64,000 bases of DNA from the NCBI RefSeq assembly GCF_029168945.1, contig NC_083605.1, positions 35,415,280 through 35,479,279 on the forward strand. The letters are read 5' to 3'. Each line of letters starts with the position of its first letter. The stretch's first letter is position 1. Source of the DNA: Cannabis sativa. Lineage: Eukaryota > Streptophyta > Magnoliopsida > Rosales > Cannabaceae. The position numbers and the translations under genes are program-made. The notes below the pieces were generated by a model. The model ran no database searches. It had not been told where the DNA came from and worked only from the letters and a program-made list of their open reading frames with translations. Positions 60,157-64,000 of this stretch are shown here, in pieces.

Positions 60157-61218
60157 CTCTTCTCTTTAAAATTTTAAAACTAATAAGCAGAGAAAAACAT
60201 AAATTAATTGAGAAAATAATTTTATAAGACCTAGACGTAGCTTCGTGATCCTCACGTTGATAATTGATCATGTCCTCCAAGTCAAAATTAAGAGGCTTGA
60301 TTAGTATTTAATATTAGTGATACATGTATCCATTGCCTTGCCTTACAATGAGGTGTACGGATACTTATTACAAATGATCATTAATATAACTTAGCATCAC
60401 AGACTAATTAACTAAAGATCCTAGCCGTTCATTTACATGCATGTCTTTGATGGAGATTTCATGAATTTGGGACGTGCGAGCAGGTTTTGTACATCTATTA
60501 TGCTTTATGCACTTCCAATCAAAATGGTTGGTCAATCAGACACCCATAAAATATATGAAGGCGCTTCAACGACAAAAAAAAAAATATTGTTTAATTATTT
60601 TGAGCTTCATTATTTATTATTATTGTCAAGGTATGTTTAATTATATAAATTCCTATTTTTTAAAAAATACTAATTAGTTAAGGCCATATATCGCTGGATC
60701 CTTTCATTTCAATAAATCTTAATTTGCATATAGAAAGAGTTATTATATATTAAGGTGGGATTATTTTTGTTTTTAAACTTTTTAATCACAAAAATAAAAG
60801 TAAAATTTTAATTTTTAAAATTTTGTTCTTAAAAAACAAAAAATAGAAGTATGTTATGTTTTCAGGGGTTTGGGTTTGTAGTTTTCTCCTCGAGTTTGCT
60901 TGAATCTTCATTATTTCTGATGACACAAAAATGTTCGAAACACTTTTTGGTGAACTTAATCAGAAATGGCACTGGGTCCTAATTATGACCCTTCAAAAAT
61001 TCCATTTGGTCCCTGAAAATAGTTGAATTTTAATATTTTTAAAAACGGAGAATATTCTTGAAAGAGTTCTCAAAAACATCATCGAAATTGGCTCAAGTTG
61101 ACAAAATGTCAACCTGGGCATTGGGCCTTGTTTCTAGCACCCCGAAAGTGTTATTTCTTCGCTGAAAGGACTTGTTTTCCAGTTTTTGATGAAGACGAAG
61201 AAGATTCAAAAATCATAT
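60157..61218. other. Host intergenic, expansin upstream region
   Basis: Contains CATGCATG at 60436-60443 (an RY-type word, about 370 bp upstream of the start) and AT-rich spacer. About 60900-61215 holds a moderately GC block with TTGACAAAATGTCAACC, a small palindrome, and no open frame. Confidence 0.35.
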
Positions 61219-62405
61219 TGTCACGACCCGAGCCCTAAGCCGTGGCAGATATGTAATATCCATAACTTGGGTGGTCAAAGGTCACACTTTGACCCTTGTT
61301 GTAAGATAAAGCTTATAAATGATCCTTTAATTTATATCACAAAATACTAACTTAAAAGTAATTAATGGATTAACTCTTATATTAATAGGAAAATATTAGT
61401 AACAAAATCAGGACCACTCATCAATATAAAAGAAAAATAATATCCCCACAGTTATGTAATCACCAAATAGATAGATTTAATAAGTCAATAAAATACCAAA
61501 ATAATACCTATCATCCATCATTCCTCATTTCTAACTAGTAGATAGCTAATTTAAGTCATCCAGACCATCCATTTTAGCTTAAATACAAAATCAGTTTCAT
61601 TAGAAGATTTAAGAGTAGAATAAGACTAAACTAATAACGACTTCCTTTCCTAACAGTACCATCCTCATCCACTAGCATCAAACTGAGTTCCTGGAATGGG
61701 AGAAAATAGGGGGTGAGCTTATAAAGCCCAGTAGGAAAACAACTAATATCAAAGGACCCTTGGTTTAATAAAATTCATGCATGGTTAGCTTTATAAAAAT
61801 AAAATATCTCATCATCAGTATCAATATGTATAAATAAAGTATAGAGACCACAAATAATCACAAATCAAACGTCAAATGCATATCACACTGTCCACTAGAC
61901 CCCTAGCTCTCAATACCAATCATACAAAATGACATCCAAAACCGGATAGTCGCATCAGATATCCACCATAGTATTGGGGCTCAGATTTAATTCACTCCCT
62001 GTACAGATTCTAGGTCTTTCACCTACAGGTGAGTGCACACCTGATTTACCTATGATGACACAGAGACTAGGTCGTGAAACAACAATATGCACCGAACATG
62101 ATCAACATGGCTCTTTTCACTATAACCAAAGCAGGCAAATAATAATCATAATAAAGAACATATTCCTTTTTATTTTCTAAAAAAAATTCGACAGCATAAC
62201 AGCTGTATTTTGAATAAATCCAACAATTATAACCTGCATAAATATTTGCACACAAAACTATATTTGGCACTCAGTGCCCCAGAACAGTCCAGAAAAATAT
62301 GCAGATTAAGTTTTTAATTTTTCAAACAATTTGTAAATCATAAAAATTGGAATATGTCCAATGTTATACAACACATATAAAAATCAAGTCCAATAATCAA
62401 GTTGA
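61219..62405. mobile_element. Possible LTR-retroelement LTR, interrupted on the right
   Basis: Begins TGTCACGACCCGAGCCCTAA, a start common in plant gypsy LTRs, and contains GGGTGAGCTTATAAAGCCCAG near 61710. No second LTR, primer site or matching end is visible before the copia LTR at 62406, which may have inserted into it. Boundaries and class are tentative. Confidence 0.35.
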
Positions 62406-64000
62406 TGTTGGGTTTTATGCCCTAAATAAAACTCATTTAAATATAATCAGATTTACTTATTAATATAGATCAGAAATAACATTTAATGTTGCATGGTTCA
62501 CATGATTTATTTCATGATTATATGTACATAATGTATAAATTCATCTGAAACCCTTTTCACATACTTGATCCTGTTTATTGTGTCGTCAACACATTGGAAA
62601 GTAAACATGACTATGTGAATAAAGTTTCCTAGATTTATCAGACATAGGGTTTTACTGATATGATAATCTACAACAAGAGTTTACTTATATTTGGAGAAAT
62701 ACTATGTTCTTTCCAGAGCATTGGTTAAAGTAAAGCTCAGGTTGGATGCATGGAGTATGCATCGGAAGGGACCGATATTGAACTTTGACTTAGATTTATT
62801 AAACTTACCGTAATATCTATTCAAGTCAATATCGCCTAGTTGATCCTAGATCAAATAATCTTAATCCTGATATGATTAGGCTCAATCTTGAAAGGCTATT
62901 CGTGTTCTTTGATTTGTTAGTTAAGCCTACTTTTAGGTCAGGGTGATACGTACATTTTGGGAACACGGTAGTGCAATTGAGTGGGAGCGCTATCATAAAC
63001 ATGGAATCTATAGCTTCTATCTGGCGAATAGTAAGCAAAGGATGATCTCCTTCGAGCTTGACCAAACGAACATAAATGGTGGAGTACTCATTTCACATTA
63101 GCTGAAATATCATTTATACGGGGTCAAGTGTTTTAAGGAATAAATACATTGTAGGGTGTAACGGTAATTTAATCCCTTTACAGTGTAGATCATTCATATA
63201 GAGGATCATTGATCACATTAGGATTATAACAATGGATAACTAATGATGTGTCTATATGGTGGAACATATAGAGCATTCTATATACTGAGAGTGCAATTCT
63301 AAGTTCTATGCGTGGATTCAACGAAGAATTAATAAGTTAGTGAATTTTAGTGCTAAATTCTTGATCTACTTATTGGAAGCTCGGTTATATAGACCCATGG
63401 TCCCCCCACTAGTTGAGATAATATTGCTTGTAAGACTCATGTAATTGGTTTTGATTAATCAATTATAATTCACAAGTTAGACTATGTCTATTTGTGAAAT
63501 TTTCACTAAGTAAGGGCGAAATTGTAAAGAAAGAGTTTATAGGGGCATATTTGTTAATTATGATACTTTGTATGGTTCAATTAATAAATATGATAAATGA
63601 CAATATTATTTAATAATTATTTATAGTTATTAAATAGTTAGAATTGGCATTTAAATGGTTGAATTAAGAAATTGGTATTTTTGAGAAAATCAGATACAAA
63701 AGGTGTTAAAATTGCAAAATTGCAAAAAGCAAGGCCCAATCCACTAAGTGTAGGGCCAGCCACTTTTGTAGGAAATTTAAACTGATTTTTTCATTATTTT
63801 AATGCCAAATAATTCAAACCTAACCCTAGTGGAATGCTATAAATAGATAGTGAAGGCTTCAGGAAATACACACTTAAATTTTCTATTTTTCCTTCAGAGA
63901 AAAACCTGAGCCTTCTCTCTCCCTATCTTTAGCTGTCACTTCTTCTCTTCCCTCTTGAGAATTTCGAAATCCTTAGTGATTAGAGTAGTGCCCACACACA
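62406..64000 (+). repeat. Third LTR of the long copia family, cut by window end
   Basis: Starts TGTTGGGTTTTATGCCC and follows the reverse complement of 50792-52692 and 37537-39422 closely for all 1595 visible bases. It is therefore in plus orientation, opposite to the 15-kb copy. The expected 1.9-kb LTR would end just past the window. Whether it is a solo LTR or the 5' LTR of another element cannot be told. The preceding GTTGA (62401-62405) would be its TSD. Confidence 0.9.

Overview
The window is nuclear DNA of a flowering plant, almost certainly a eudicot. It is AT-rich and gene-poor, with nested plant retroelements (Ty1/copia, Ty3/gypsy, L1-type LINEs, a Cassandra-type 5S-bearing element) and only two confident host genes: an intronless DUF1191-type membrane protein gene and a three-exon alpha-expansin gene. 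I cannot name the species from sequence alone.

Layout. 1-1310: decayed minus-strand Ty3/gypsy pol, cut by the window edge. 1990-6980: AT-rich spacer with several MITEs, some with perfect target-site duplications (TSDs). 7650-8753 and 15729-16180: unassigned host sequence with exon-like pieces, split by a 7-kb minus-strand copia element (8754-15723, TSD GACAC). 16181-17594: internally deleted Mutator-like (MULE) relic. 17951-34791: first nest, a minus-strand L1-type LINE interrupted by an inverted Cassandra-type complex (TSD CACTC), itself interrupted by a 9.6-kb Ty3/gypsy element (21571-31215, TSD GATTG). 35136-36463: a 171-bp tandem duplication and a TIR element. 37127-54562: second nest, a 5'-truncated LINE (14-bp TSD) holding a 15-kb minus-strand copia (TSD CTAAC), which holds a 5-kb gag-only LTR element with a tRNA-Asp primer site. 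54563-61218: host gene island. 61219-62405: part of an unclassified repeat. 62406-64000: start of a third LTR of the 15-kb copia family, in opposite orientation.

The TSDs give relative insertion order inside each nest. None of the full-length elements looks autonomous. The gypsy polyprotein is broken by frameshifts and stops, both copias have disrupted pol genes yet very similar LTRs, and the gag-only element has no pol. Their recent movement therefore implies helpers elsewhere in the genome.

The two host genes face the same way (minus strand). The expansin acts in the cell wall; the DUF1191 protein is predicted to be a single-pass membrane protein of unknown function. There is no evidence that they work together. 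I found no convincing new enzymatic or defence system. The most unusual structures are the inverted Cassandra/5S complex, the gag-only element, the copia with leader repeats, and the MITE abutting the expansin splice donor.
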